DNA from: Hevea brasiliensis
Taxonomy: Eukaryota; Streptophyta; Magnoliopsida; Malpighiales; Euphorbiaceae
Direction of reading: 5' to 3'
DNA: 64,000 nucleotides
Assembly: GCF_030052815.1 (NCBI RefSeq)
Contig: NC_079496.1
Span: forward strand, 8,439,278 to 8,503,277
In this document: positions 48,225 through 60,651 of the stretch, piece by piece
Layout: the number at the start of each line of letters is the position of its first letter
Numbering within the stretch: position 1 is the first letter of the stretch
Program-made: the position numbers and the translations under genes
Notes under the pieces: model-generated
Told to the model about the DNA's origin: nothing
Seen by the model: the letters and a program-made list of their open reading frames with translations, nothing else
Databases searched by the model: none

Positions 48225-49400
48225 CAACTTGGATCAAGGAACCAGAGGTTGATAACAAGAAATTTAAATTGCATGAAATTAAAATCAACTTAGATCAAGG
48301 AACCAGAGGTTGATAACAGGAAATTTAAATTGCAGGAAATTAAAATCAACTTAGATCAAGGAACCAGAGGTTGATAACAGGAAATTTAAATTGCAGGAAA
48401 ATTACAATCAACTTAGATCAAGGAACCAGAGGTTGATAACAGGAAATTTAAATTGCGGGAAATTAAAATCAACTTAGATAAAGGAACCAGAGGTTGATAA
48501 CAGGAAATTGAAATTGCAGGAAATTAAAATCAACTTAGATCAAGGAACCAGAGGTTGATAACAGGAAATTTAAATTGGAGGAAAATTAAAATCAACTTAG
48601 ATCAAGGAACCAGAGGTTGATAACAGGAAATTTAAATTGCAGGAAAATTAAAATCAACTTAGATCAAGGAACCAGAGGTTGATAACAGGAAATTGAAATT
48701 GCAGGAAATTAAAATCAACTTAGATCAAGGAACCAGAGGTTGATAACAGGAAATTTAAATTGCGGGAAATTAAAAATCAACTTAGATCAAGGAACCAGAG
48801 GTTGATAACAGGAAATTTAAATTGCGGGAAATTAAAATCAACTTAGATCAAGGAACCAGAGGTTGATAACAGAAAATTTAAATTGCAGGAAATTAAAATC
48901 AACTTAGATCAAGGAACCAGAGGTTGATAACAGGAAATTAAAATTGCAGGAAAATTAAAATCAACTTAGATCAAGGAACCAGAGGTTGATAACAGGAAAT
49001 TTAAATTGCAGGAAATTAAAATCAACTTAGATCAAGGAACCAGAGGTTGATAACAGGAAATTGAAATTGCAGGAAAATTAAAATCAACTTAGATCAAGGA
49101 ACCAGAGGTTGATAACAGGAAATTTAGATTGCAGGAAAATTAAAATCAACTTAGATCAAGGAACCAGAGGTTGATAACAGGAAATTGATATTACAGGAAA
49201 ATTAAAATCAATTTAGATCAAGGAACCAGAGGTTGATAACAGGAAATTTAAATTGCGAGAAATTAAAATCAACTTAGATCAAGGAACCAGAGGTTGATAA
49301 CAGGAAATTGAAATTGCAGGAAAATTAAAATCAACTTAGATCAATGAACCAGAGATTGATAACAGGAAATTGAAATTGCGGGAAAATTAAAATCAACTTA
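48225..49400. repeat. Tandem array, 60-61-bp unit, about 19-20 copies
   Basis: The unit contains AATCAACTTAGATCAAGGAA, CCAGAGGTTGATAAC and AGGAAATTTAAATTGCAGG. The copies are highly alike, differing by single substitutions (TTTAAA/TTGAAA, GCAGG/GCGGG) and one-base indels in the AAATT runs. The array lies between integrase and the 3' LTR, the usual place for satellite-like arrays in Ogre/Tat elements. It has stops in all frames and is non-coding. Confidence 0.95.
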
Positions 49401-50360
49401 CAAAGCAAGTCTAATCCCGATACGAGGAATTCTTCCCTGACGAAGTGTACTTAACAGGAACCCAAAGGCCAATGATTAATGGAGGATGAGTTGCAAGACT
49501 TGACCTATGACCCCATTTCTTCAAATGCCCCACTTCAGTTTTTTTTTTTACTTTCTCCCGAAAAGTGCCCTTGCGGATTTTCACTTCCCTTTCGTCTATT
49601 TGACTAGAAGCGCCCTTCCGGGTTTTCACCTCTAGTTTTTTTTTTTTTTTTTTTTTTTTTTAGGCTCGCTCCTTCAGGATGCCCTTTCGGGTTTTCATCT
49701 TTCACTCTTTTTACAGAAAGCGCCATTCGAGGGTTTTCACCTTCTTTCACACATTTTGCTAGGGGTGCCCTTTCGGGTTTTCACCCCTACTCCTTTTTCC
49801 AAGTCATTCCCTGCAAATCTCATAGTAAAGTACGTGAGGTTATCAATTGTCAAATCCTAATCTTATGGCAAAAATTTTAACTGATTAATAGCGCATTGAA
49901 TAACAAGATTGCAGAAGGATAATGTTAAAGAATGAGTATAAGGGAAGATAAGTGCGAAATAAAGTATGGCTTTATTATGGTTTTAAGAAACAAATACAGA
50001 GTTTCAAAGAAAAAGGGTACAAGGGCAGATCTCACATATCCCTTATGGTTAGCTTTGAAGTCTCTTAACTGCCATTATTTCAAGCATTTCTGAAGTTTCA
50101 TATCGTGACGATTCATTTCCCTTCTCGGTTTCGTGCTTCTCCCTTATTTCTCCATTTTCTGGTTCCAGGGGCGCCCTTTTTGGGTTTTCACCCCTAGATT
50201 TTTTTTTTCTCTTTTTAGGACGCCCTTTCGGGTTTTTATCCTTCACTCATTTTACAGAAAGCGCCCTTCGAGGGTTTTCACCTTCTTTTACACATTTTGC
50301 TAGGAGCGCCCTTTCGGGTTTTCACCCCTACCCCTTTTTTCTTTTTTTTTTTTTCTTTTT
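49401..50360. repeat. Dispersed CGCCCTTTCGGGTTTTCACC repeats and T runs between integrase and the tandem array
   Basis: At least nine variants of GCGCCCTTTCGGGTTTTCACC occur (about 49565, 49609, 49680, 49719, 49764, 50170, 50220, 50259, 50305), separated by long T runs (for example 49636-49661 and 50335-50359). The block 49680-49795 is duplicated at about 50218-50335. No gene is seen; short minus-strand open frames here are translations of the repeat. Confidence 0.8.
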
Positions 50361-53300
50361 TTAGGCATAGTATCTCTTGACGGTGTCAGCATTCATAGGT
50401 CATGGAAGTTCTTCACCGTCCATGTGAGTCAAGATCAAGGCTCCTCCGGAAAATGCCTTTTTAACCACATAGGGCCCCTCGTAGGTTGGTGACCATTTGC
50501 CCCGGGGATCGTTTTGATTTGGTAACACTTTCTTCAGAACTAGGTCCCCGGGTTGGAATTCGCGTGGGCGAACGCTTTTGTCAAATGCCCTAGCCATTCT
50601 CCTCTGGTATAACTGTCCATGACATGCTGCTGCTAACCTTTTCTCGTCCAGCAAGTTTAACTGATCCAACCTTGACTGGATCCATTCTGACTCATCAATC
50701 CCCGATTCCTTCAGAATCCTTAAGGAAGGAATTTCAACTTCAATAGGTAATACTGCTTCCATCCCGTAAACCAGTGAGCATGAGGTTGCCCCCGTTGAGG
50801 TTCTTACAGAAGTTCGGTATGCGTGAAGAGCGTAGGGAAGCATATCATGCCAATCCCTATATGTGACCGTCATTTTCCGGATTATCCTCTTGAGGTTTTT
50901 GTTTGCAGCTTCCACCGCTCCATTCATCTGGGGACGGTACGGGGAGGAATTGAGATGTCGGATCTTGTATTGATCACACAATCTCTGAATCTTTGGACCA
51001 TTCAGATTCTTGGCGTTGTCAGTGACGATTTCATTGGGGAGACCATGCCAGCAGATGATATTGTTTCTGAGGAATTTGAGAAATGTATTCTGCGTAATGT
51101 GTGCGTAGGATATTGCTTCGACCCATTTGGAGAAATAGTCGATGGCTACTAGGATAAATTTGTGCCCATTAGATGCCTTGGGGTTGATGGGACCAATCAC
51201 ATCGATGCCCCACATTGCGAAAGGCCATGGTGAGACGAGGTTGAACAATTTGTGAAGCGGAACATTTATCGGATCTGCGTAGATCTGACACTTATGGCAT
51301 TTTCGGAAATATTCGATGCAGTCCTTTTCCATGGTGGTCCAGAAATATCCCCGTCGCATGATTTGCTTAGCCATCATATGTCCATTAGTATGGGTGGCAC
51401 AGTTCCCTTCATGAGTCTCGAAAAGGATTTTCTTCGCCTCCTTTGCATCCACACATCTCAACAATTCGCCGTTGGAGCTCCTCTTGTATAGGATTTCTCC
51501 ACTGGGGAAGTATCCCAATGCTAATCTCTGAATCATCCTCCTTTCGTTCTTGCTCACCCCTAGAGGGAATTCTCTGGTTCTGATATAAAGCCAGATGTCA
51601 TGGTACCAAGGTTTACCATCAGGTTCTTCTTCAATCATGAAGCAGTAAGCCGGCTCACTCCTTGCTTTAATCTTTAATATCTGAGTCATCTGCCCTTCTT
51701 CCATTTGAGCCATAACAGCTAAAGTAGCTAAGGCATCAGCAAATTGATTCTTGTCTCTACTAAGATGAGTGAAAGAGATTTCCTCAAATTTCTTAATCAA
51801 CTTTAGTAAGTACTTCTGATACGGGATTAGCTTAGGATCCTTAGTTTGCCATTCTCCCTTGACCTAATAAATGATCAGAGCTGAGTCTCCATACACCTCC
51901 AACTTTCTGATTTTCATTTCGATAGCAGCTTGTAGACCCATTACGCAAGCTTCATATTCTGCGATGTTGTTGGTGTAGTCAAATCTCAACTTGATAGCTA
52001 TCGGAAAGTGTTTTCCATCCGAGGATACCAATACAGCTCCGATTCCATTACCAAACAAATTGACAGCTCCGTCGAAATACATTTCCCAAACATCAGCTGG
52101 CTTTTCTTCTCCACAGTCTACTTCATTAATATGCTCATCTGGGAACTCAAAATCCAAAGCTTCATAATCTTGGATAGGGTTTTCTGCTAGGAGATCAGCG
52201 ATCACGCTACCTTTCACTGCTTTCCGGGTCATATAGACAATGTCATACTGGGAGAGTATGACCTGCCACTTGGCTATCCTTCCTGGCACGAATGGGCTTT
52301 CGAATACATACTTGATAGGATCCATCCTGGAGATGAGCCATGTCTTGTGATTCAACATATAGTGCTTGAGGCGATTCGCTGTCCAAGCTAGTGCACAACA
52401 AGTTTTCTCCAGAAAAGAGTACCTTGACTCGCAATCATTGAACTTTTTGCTCAAATAATAAATAGCCCTCTCTTTTCGGCCAGTATCATCATGTTGTCCC
52501 AAAACACATCCCATCGAGTTCTGTTAGACTGCCATATACAGGATCAGAGGCCTTCCCGCCACTGGTGGAACCAATACTGGTGGGTTGGACAAGTACTGCT
52601 TGATTTTCTCAAAAGCCTCTTGGCAAACTGAATCCCATTGAGTGGAATTGTTCTTCCAGAGTAGTCTGAAAATAGGCTCAGCCTTAGCGGTGAGATTAGA
52701 AATAAATCTCGATATGTAGTTCAACTTTCCCAGAAAACTGCGCACCTCCCTTTCTGTTTTTGGGGATGGCATTTCTTGAATAGCTCGAACTTTATCTGGA
52801 TCAACTTCTATTCCCCTCTCACTCACTATGAATCCCAACAACTTTCCAGATCTAGCTCTGAATACGCATTTGGCAGGGTTTAGTTTCAGCTGGTATTTCC
52901 TGAGTCTTTCAAATACTTTCCTCAACACCCGCACATGGCTTTCGTCTCCTCGGGATTTGATGATGATATCATCCACGTACACCTCCACTTCTTTATGCAT
53001 CATGTCGTGGAATAATGTAACCATAGCACGTTGGTAAGTGGCGCCGGCATTCTTCAACCCAAAAGGCATGACCCGATAACAAAATACCCCCATTGAGTGA
53101 TAAAAGTTGTCTTCTCCTTGTCCTCCCCATCCATTGGGATTTGATTGTACCCCGATGCCCCATCAATACACGAACATCTACCTAATCCGGCAGCATTTTC
53201 TACTAACACATCAATGTGGGGGAGAGGAAAATTATCTTTTAAGCTTGCTTTATTGAGATCCCTGTAATCGACGCACACCCTAACTCTCCCGTCCTTCTTC

Positions 53301-53789
53301 ATTACCGGGACAACGTTAGCTATCCATTGGGGATACTTGACTACTTCCAGGAACTCGGCGTCATACTGTTTCTTGACCTCATCCCTAACTTTGAGCAGTG
53401 TGTCAGGATTCATTCTTCTTAGCTTCTGCTTCACCGGGATTGTCCCTGGAATTAGGGGGATTTTATGCGTCACTATCTGGGGGTCCAGACCAACCATATC
53501 ATCATAGCTCCAGGAAAATACGTCCAAGAATTCTCTGAGCAAACTGATCATGTCTCCCAATTCCTCACTCTCCACAACCTTAAGTTCCCTCTTTACTTCT
53601 TCCGTGCCTAGGTTTTTGGTGCGTGTTTTATCGCCACAAGGCACTAGGGAAGGTTCATCCCTTTCATCGCTTTCTTCTATGAGCTCTACCTCAGAATCAC
53701 TTGAAGTAATGGCAGTTATGGGGATTTCAAAATTAACCAGAGGAATTTCCGAGTCTATTGGATTATTAGGTGTTAATTGGTGAATGGTC
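50361..53789 (-). pseudogene. Ogre-type pol: reverse transcriptase, two RNase H domains, integrase
   Basis: It begins at the splice acceptor (53789). RT: VSWSYDDMVGLDP-like start, RVCVDYRDLNKA, a one-base loss near 53087 (TQWG/VFCYRVMPFG), and catalytic YVDDIIIKSR near 52965. Gypsy RNase H follows (LYYLSKKFNDCESRYS region), then the second RNase H (MYFDGAVNLFGNGIGAVLVS ... EYEACVMGLQAA). Integrase: zinc-binding HHCC, then D200 (WGIDVIGP), D261 (IVTDNAKNL) and E297 (NGAVEAANK), counted in the open stretch 51800-50400, with the D-to-E distance of 35 residues expected. Lesions: the RT frameshift, TAA at 52524-52526, TAG at 51864-51866, and a TGA at 50400-50402 just 13 codons before the natural end at 50361. 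Integrase is otherwise intact. Confidence 0.92.
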
Positions 53790-53967
53790 CTGAATGAACG
53801 AAAATAGAATATATTATAAGGATGGAATTCAAATGGAGAAAAGAATCGGAAATAAATGCGCTATTAATTCATTAAAAATTTATGACATAAGAAAAGGGTC
53901 CATTTACAATGTTACACTTGTCATCATGGACAAAATGATCAAGTATAGATAACCAAAGGTACTTTAC
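53790..53967 (-). other. Spliceable intron between protease and RT
   Basis: Minus-strand donor GTAAAGTACC at 53967 and acceptor ATTCATTCAG ending at 53790, 178 bp and AT-rich. Removing it joins AAT TTC GA to G ACC ATT and restores one open frame (NFE-TIHQLTPNN) into the RT region. Unspliced RNA stops at the TAA inside the donor. An intron at this position is a described Ogre property; here it is inferred from sequence only. Confidence 0.8.
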
Positions 53968-55469
53968 TCGAAATTAAGTACAGGGATGTCCTCTGCTGTC
54001 CAGTTGTCCAACTCTTGCCCCTCAGCTATTGGCGAGACCAAAGCCTCATACAAGGAATCCAGATGGATGACATCGATGGATGGTTCATCAGGCGATTCTT
54101 CCACCTCTGTCGGATTTTCGATGACCGGTTTAGTGAAGATCTCCGTGATTCTCAGGACTACCTTCCTTCTTCCCATTTTCTGGTCAAACCTTTGATCTCG
54201 AAGCATTTTCCTCATCCAGAATCGCCCATCCATAAGGGCATCTTCCTCATAACCCAAACCACAATGGCCTACCTTCTGGATAGCCGATATAGGTTCAATG
54301 ATTCCTTGCAATGCGGTTCCCAAGCCTTTGCCCTCTTGATACCTATTCCTTGACATCACTTTGGCTACCATAGCCATAGCCCCCTCCTTTCCGATGTCTT
54401 GTAATTCAAGGGCTTGGAAAGAACTTTCCAACGACTCCTCAGCAGCTTCCACGTAAGAAAGTGATTGTGGCTTGGTGACTAATATGGCTTCTTCCCCTCT
54501 TACTGTGATGATTTTGCCGTCCATGATGTACTTTATTTTCTGATGCAAAGTTGAAGGAACAGCATTTGCTGAATGGATCCACGGCCTCCCCAACAACATA
54601 GTGTAGGCCGGCTCAATATTCATCACCTGGAATGTGACGTTGAAGGTGCATGCGCCAATTTGGAGCGGTAAATCAATATCTCCCAACACTTCTCTTCTGG
54701 TACCGTCAAAGGCTCTTACCACCATATCACTTTGACGTATATTTGATTGATTGACTGGCAACCTAGCCAAGGTAGCACTAGGCAGTACATTGAGGGCTGA
54801 TCCGTTATCAATAAGGACCTTGGCTACTATACATCCCTTACATTTCACTGTCACATGCAGAGCTTTATTGTGCCTTAAACTCGCAGGGTCTATTTCCTCT
54901 TCAGAAAAGGTGACAAAGATGGATGCCTGGATTTGTCCCACTATCTTCTCAAACTGCCCCGGTGTGATGTCGGGGTTTACAAAGGCCTGATCCAGGATTC
55001 TCTGCAAGGCTTGTCGGTGCACTTCTGAGCTCCGGCTCAGCGATAACAGTGAAATTCGGGCAGGTGTCTTTCTCAACTGCTCCACCACATCGTACTCACT
55101 CTGTTTCATTATTTGGAGCAGCAGCTCTTCCTCTTCTTTATGTCCGGCAAGTTCTACTTCCTCTGTCTTCTCAACCTCCTCTTCTGTATTCTTTAGCGAC
55201 TCTCCCATTTTTACTTTCCCTTTCCTCTTTTCTTTCTCTTCGTTCCCGTAACACCTCCCACTTCGAGTTATGAACTCGACTTCTTGCTCAAGCGAGGAGG
55301 ATTTTGTGGCAGTGACGGGCTGAAGATTAACTTGGGGAGTAGTACTGGTGGTAGGTCCTGCATAAGTCATTTTAAAATGCTCATGAGGAGTGAAACATGG
55401 TTTTGGTGGTGCCGGAGATGAGGCAAGATTAGGAGCTGATGTACTGCTTGACGCTCCTTGAGTGAAAAC
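53968..55469 (-). pseudogene. Ogre-type aspartic protease with G-patch
   Basis: Same frame as the gag C-terminal part, separated from it by one TAA at 55470. A Ser/Pro and Glu/Lys-rich linker leads to a DUF-like conserved block (TPARISLLSLSRSSEVHRQA) and the retropepsin core VLIDNGSALNVLPS (catalytic Asp about residue 188 of the open stretch from 55370). The hydrophobic MLLGRPWIH follows, and a G-patch (SRNRYQEGKGLGTALQG) at about 334-362. A G-patch after the protease is common in Tat/Ogre elements. The open stretch itself is undamaged to the splice donor. Confidence 0.88.
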
Positions 55470-57516
55470 TTAGAAATTATAGTTCCAAGGGACAGCGTGA
55501 GTATTGGTGACAAGGAGCTGAGGAGGAGTTCGGATAACCGTTACTGGCGGTGAGGCTACTGGGGGTGAGAAGGTGATTCTGGGTTTAAAGGTAGAGGTAT
55601 TCTGGCTGTATCTAGTTGTGTTCACTCCCCCTTCCGTCTTCGACCTTGTCTGGTATCTCAGAACTTTGAGGGATAACAAGTTCTGAACCTCTTGCTTGAA
55701 TCCCTCACAATCCCGCAGCTCATGATCAGCTGTCTCTCCATAGTAAGGACATCCCGTATTCTTTACTGACCCTGATACCTGAGGGCAAAGGTAGCCTTCC
55801 CTCATTGCCACGGCAAAAATTTCCTCAAAATGAGGAATCAGCTCGTCTATCTCCAGTGTCGACCTTTCTCCGTCAGACTCTATCATATTTATACCATTGC
55901 CCGCATTATGGTTGGGCAATGGGTTTGAGGTAACATTAGGGAGGGAACCATTTCCCTCAATTTTCAGCCATCCGTTCAGGATTAAAGCGTGCACTCTTCC
56001 CCTAAGTGCCCCACAGTTGTCAGTTGAATGCCCTTGTGCCCCTCCATGATACTCACAACGGGCAGTGGCATCATACCACCTGGGATATGGAGGCTGAATT
56101 GGGTCTAGGGGAACTGGTACTATCTGGTTTATACCGACAAGGTACCGGTATATTTCACTGAGCGGGAGGGGAAGAGGAGGATCAGGGTTTCTTGGGGGTC
56201 TTGGGTTGTTTTGTGGTGGTCTCGGTTGAGCAGGAGGAGGAGGTGGTCTAGGTTGGTAATTTGTAGGTAGGGGGTATTGTGGGCGCGGGTGTGGATAATT
56301 CGGGAAAGGAGGCGGAATGTTTGCGATGGTTTGGCCATGAGGGGAATGATATGGCCGGTAGTTAATTTGGGGAAGTGGGGAGTAATTATTCTGCCGGGTG
56401 ATGGAATGCACATCACCCTCCTTTTTCTTGTCAACATTGGCAGTCTTCTTTGCAGGGTTCTCAGCCAACTCCTGTAGTCGTCCCATTCTTAAATTAGCTT
56501 CAATTCTCTCACCAGCCTGGATGATGTCTGAGAAGCTGTTAGAAGTGTTTCCAATCATCAAGTTCTTATGGAGCTTTCAAAGTCTCGATGAACAGAGAGC
56601 ATAGCTCATTGTCGGTCACCGGGGGGTGTACTTCTGCCGCCTTTTCTCTCCATCTCTGAGCATACTCCTTGAAGCTTTCCCTGTCTTTCTGTACCAGGTT
56701 CTGGAGGTCCCTCCTTGTGGGGGCCACATCACCATTAAATTTGTACTGTTTTAAGAAGGCATCAGCTAAATCCTTCCAGGAGCGCAGTTTGCTCCTGTCC
56801 AACTGAATGCACCACCTTAGGGCTACCCCGGAGAGGCTCTCATGAAAGAAGTGGACTAACAGTCTGTCATCATCTGTCAGAGCGGACATCTTGGCGATAT
56901 AGGTGGCCAAGTGAATGCGAGGGTCTGAATTCCTAGTGTACTTGTCGAAATCAGGGACCTTGAACTTGGGCGGCACCACCACATCAGGAACCAATCTAAG
57001 CGATGCCACATCGACTGAACCATACATATTCAGTCCTTCGATTGCTCTCAATCTCTCTTCTAGAGCAAATAGTTTCTCGTTTTCTCTCGTCTTATTTTCC
57101 CCTCCCACTGCATGAAATGCTCCCCCAGTTGGGAGATGAGGGGTGGAGTGAACTGGAGGGATTAGAATTGAAGGATATGGGTCAGTGTTTGGAACGGTTG
57201 GGTAATGAGAGTAAGGTAGGTCATTATTTATGGTAGCCGGATTGACAGTGATTGTCGGGTCCGGAATAGGTGACTGAAAGGTAAAAGAAGTTAAAGCTTG
57301 GTGAGGATCCATTGTTGTAGAAGGTGGAGGAGGTAGTGGTAAGTTAGGTTCCGAAGCAGGTTTATTCTGAGACATTTCCCTCATTAGTCTCATAAGTTCT
57401 GAGACCTGATCCTTCAATTCGGAAACCTGCCCTTGTAGGTTCTGTACTTGTTCCTGATCTTCCATTATCTTCTTTGTTCGGGATCTTGTTAAGTACACTC
57501 GCTTGGGCTGAACCAT
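55470..57516 (-). pseudogene. Ogre-type gag
   Basis: Starts at 57516 (MVQPKRVYLTRSRTKK), followed by a coiled coil (about residues 20-50), a Pro-rich part, and the retrotransposon gag domain (YIAKMSALTDDDRLLVHFFH, SWKDLADAFLKQYKFNGD). A frameshift near 56566 (KAP then TAA; the frame resumes at MIGNTSNSF) breaks it. The second part has a Pro-rich segment (PPPPPAQPRPPQNN) and two zinc-binding-like motifs (CEYHGGAQGHSTDNC and CPYYGETADHELRDC). A TAA at 55470 then separates it from the protease in the same frame. The 374 bases between ORF1 and gag (57517-57890) hold nothing recognisable. Confidence 0.88.
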
Positions 57517-57890
57517 GTGCTTGGTCAGACTTGCCTTATTTGAAGCAATGTTTAATTTTCTGTAAGGAGTAAAAAAGTTTTAATGAATTTCGAATTTCGT
57601 AAAAAGACTAAAAGTCCTGGTCCGGACGAAGGATACAGTGGCATTTGGGAGCCAGAATGTAATCTGCAAAAGGATGATAGCACCCACTTTATCATGGCAT
57701 CGTTCGATAGTCTGACTGCGAATGACTAGATTGAATGTGCATTTATGATACCTGTCCATATAGCACATCCAATTTTTCACATAACCCTAGCGAGGGAGCT
57801 CCTACGGGAGTCATATTATTCATTCACAATTTTGCTAAACGGTGGTCCAAAAATCATTTCATTAACTGAATAATTCGTACACCGTATTCT

Positions 57891-59786
57891 TTACATCGGC
57901 CTAGGCTCTGGGAGGTTCTTTATAATGAGATGACATTTTCTGAGATACTCATATAACCTTTCTTCTTGTTTGGCAGGGTCGAATACTTTCAGAGCATACT
58001 CGGATTCAGGTAATAGTTCTTGTTTTCCCTGTGCTATCGTTCTCTCCAGCTGGTCAACATTCTCTTTCAGTTCTTGATAGAGAGCGGCTTGTCTTTCTTT
58101 CTCTTTCCTTTCCTTAGCACACTCTTTCAGAATATCGTTGATGAGTAGTGCCTGTTCTTTCAATTCGAGCTTCTTCTTTTTGCTTTATTGTTTGTACTCT
58201 TCAACGAGTATTTCTTGGTATTTCATTTTTTCCTGAAGCTTACTATTCTGTACTTCTACTTCTTTTACCACAGCTTGGAGAGAGTCTTTTTCCTTTTCCC
58301 ATCGTGCCTCTCGCTCTTCAAACTCCATCTTTCGGGCCATTGCCTCTTCCCTGAGTCTTTTCACCTTTCTTTTGAGGTTCTGCTGTTGGTCCTCCAACTG
58401 TTTTATTTGTTCTTGTAGTTGTGAGCTCTTGGTATTTGCCTTTTGTAGTAAGTCAGCCGGACGATTATCAGCTTCTTCCAATAGGATGTTTTGGCGAGGG
58501 TCGCTGTCTTCGAATTCTGCAGTTGAGTGTTCTCGGTCCCTGTCAGCCCTCCATTCAAGATATTTGTGTGTGGCATTTGGACCTTTAGGCGACCTTTCCA
58601 TCAGAGAGATGCTTTCCCAAGATCTGCGAGCTATCTTCAATCCTTCCTCTTCCTTGAGCTCATGGTAGAAATGACCTTAGTGGTATTCTTCAATGTTGAT
58701 TCTGGACTGAGTTGAGCCAAACTGCCTCATTACCAATGCCGGAGTGTAACTTGTGTATCCAGTCACTCCGATTAGGGATACTGATTGATTACCTCCCGTG
58801 CTTATCAAAACGGATTGGCCCGACGTCCACAGTTTCCTCCAACAGTAATCATGGCTATTGAAACTCAAAATCCGTTCCCGCCACTGCTGTTCATTCTTCG
58901 GACTGATTACTAACCGGGTCATCTTCTCGACAGGAGGCTGGTCAAAATACCAAGTCAATTCCTTTGTCTCCACAGAACACATGTGACTGATAATCCAGAG
59001 GTACAACAATTGAGAACAACACTTAATGGACCCTTTGCCCTGTTGTCTGCAGTAGGTAAGGGTTAATAAGGCCTCCGCAAGAATTGCCGGTATCGGATTG
59101 ACCTCCTGCTTTTCTACTGCCCAGAATACTTCCACTGTGCTGCAGGTTATGATTCCCAATGGTCCCGGGAACAAAATCAGGCCATAGATTCCCAAGGCGA
59201 GTGCCACTGAAGCTCGATCCCACTGTTTCTCTTGGAGGTATTGATCTAACCACTTTTTGAGGTAGGTCCAATACCATCCATGCATGTTCCCTTTGACGGT
59301 TTCTTTTGCCTTTGCTTCTTCTGGGGAAGTACCCAACATATGTGTCAATCGTTTCTAGGTCTGCCTATGCTCGAGGTGTAGGTAGATCCGATTCTACGTT
59401 GAGTAAGGAATCTCTAGTAATGCCTAATATTCTTCCATAGTGGGAACTGTATCAATATCATTGAAAGAGAATACCCCGTACTTAGGACTCCAAACTGACA
59501 GCATGGCCTTTAATGTCGGGATTTGGACCTTGACTCGCATTAAGGTTGCAATCCTCCCATACTTTTCCTCAAATCGTGCCTTGACCTGATCGGGAAGCGA
59601 CCTCCAACCATTAGACAGACCCTCGAGGCAGTTCATTCTGACCTCAATTTTGTTCAGATTGAATGAAGGCGGTAAGCTAGCATGTGCCTTGGAAACATCG
59701 TTTTACGGGGGTACTGGACTATGAGCTGATCTGGACCACAGTTTAGCATTCTGAACTTCTTCTGCTGACTGACTCGAGGATGCCAT
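57891..59786 (-). pseudogene. Ogre-type ORF1 upstream of gag, one frame with six stop codons
   Basis: From ATG at 59786 (MASSSSQ-like start; MASSSQSAEEVQ) to TAA at 57891-57893: 632 codons in a single frame without any frameshift, but with TAA/TAG codons after VPP, EEY, YST, RQT, EEYH and YKQ. The N-terminal part (ARFEEKYGRIATLMRV, LKAMLSVWSPKYGVFSFNDI) resembles the plant-mobile-domain-like DUF7745 proteins that form ORF1 in Ogre elements. The middle contains WDRASVALALGIYGLILFPG. The C-terminal third is a long charged coiled coil (QEQIKQLEDQQQNLKRKVK). Function of the family is unknown. Confidence 0.82.
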
Positions 59787-60633
59787 GTTAAAAATGATGC
59801 TTATCCTTTTATAGATCTTATTTTGGTGATGCCTGTAAGGAAAACTTATTAGCAGGATAAATTCAGGTGATCTTGAATTATACTGTTGGCAGAGTGATAC
59901 CTACACATTTATCGAAGTAGGAAAATGTGTGGGTTTTCTTGACAGTATGATTCAAGATTACCCTTAAAAATAAGAACAAAATAACATAAGCAGAATAGGG
60001 TAAGAGTAAGTATGCCCCTTTTGTCTTAAAGTAAAGGAAAGTCCTAATACCGGCTAGGTGCTATCTAGTTGGACAGTTCTATCTTACAAGGTAGCTCGCT
60101 ACGGCTTCCAACTATCGTGATAGTTTAGCTTAGGGTCTAATTTTCTAAAAGCCACAGGTTCCCAAATTGCCCCCACTGTAAACAGTGGAGCCCCATTCTA
60201 TCCCCCATGATACTGTAGGGAAAATTCCACGGGTATCACAGTGAATAGAACGAGTTTCAATTTGAGCAGAAGCCTTCACGGATACTAACGGGGTAAAACC
60301 CACGGGTACCGCTACATGACTCCCTCCTACTTTCCTAAGAGGGTAAGAAAGCCCGGGTATAGGGCTGAAATGTGTGAGGACATCGTGTGAGTGTTCAGTG
60401 TGTGAAGGGGCATCTTTACCTCTTCCCAATTCAGGGAGATTTTATTTTTCCTTCCTTTTTTTTTAAATGTAGAGCACTGTAGAAAATAAGACAAGCAAGA
60501 CAAACAAAAATGGTTAGCAGGAATAACAATAATTAACGTATAGAATTTTGCGGAGTGAGCCCGTCTAACTATGATTTATACACAAAATTAAATCTACTTT
60601 TGGACCTCTAGACCGGGGTTTAGTTTGGATACG
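59787..60633 (-). other. 5' leader of the Ogre-type element
   Basis: Untranslated region between PBS and ORF1. 60145-60429 is open on the minus strand but shows no domain. The inverted-looking AAAATGTGTGGG and GATTCAAGATTACCC words near 59870-59960 are palindromic fragments of unknown role. Confidence 0.5.
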
Positions 60634-60651
60634 TCCCCAGTGGAGTCGCCA
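60634..60651 (-). other. Primer binding site of the Ogre-type element
   Basis: On the minus strand TGGCGACTCCACTGGGGA lies three bases after the LTR end (ACA-GCT-TGG). On the plus strand it ends in GAGTCGCCA, like the 3' end of a tRNA; tRNA-Arg is the primer reported for Ogre elements and is the likely match. Confidence 0.78.

Noticed and set aside
48225..49400. CRISPR-like regular repeats
   Set aside because: The 60-bp units are directly tandem with no unique spacers and lie inside a plant retrotransposon; this is a satellite array.
60145..60429. 94-codon frame in the Ogre-type leader
   Set aside because: No domain, lies between PBS and ORF1 in the untranslated leader, and ORF1 has its own start downstream.
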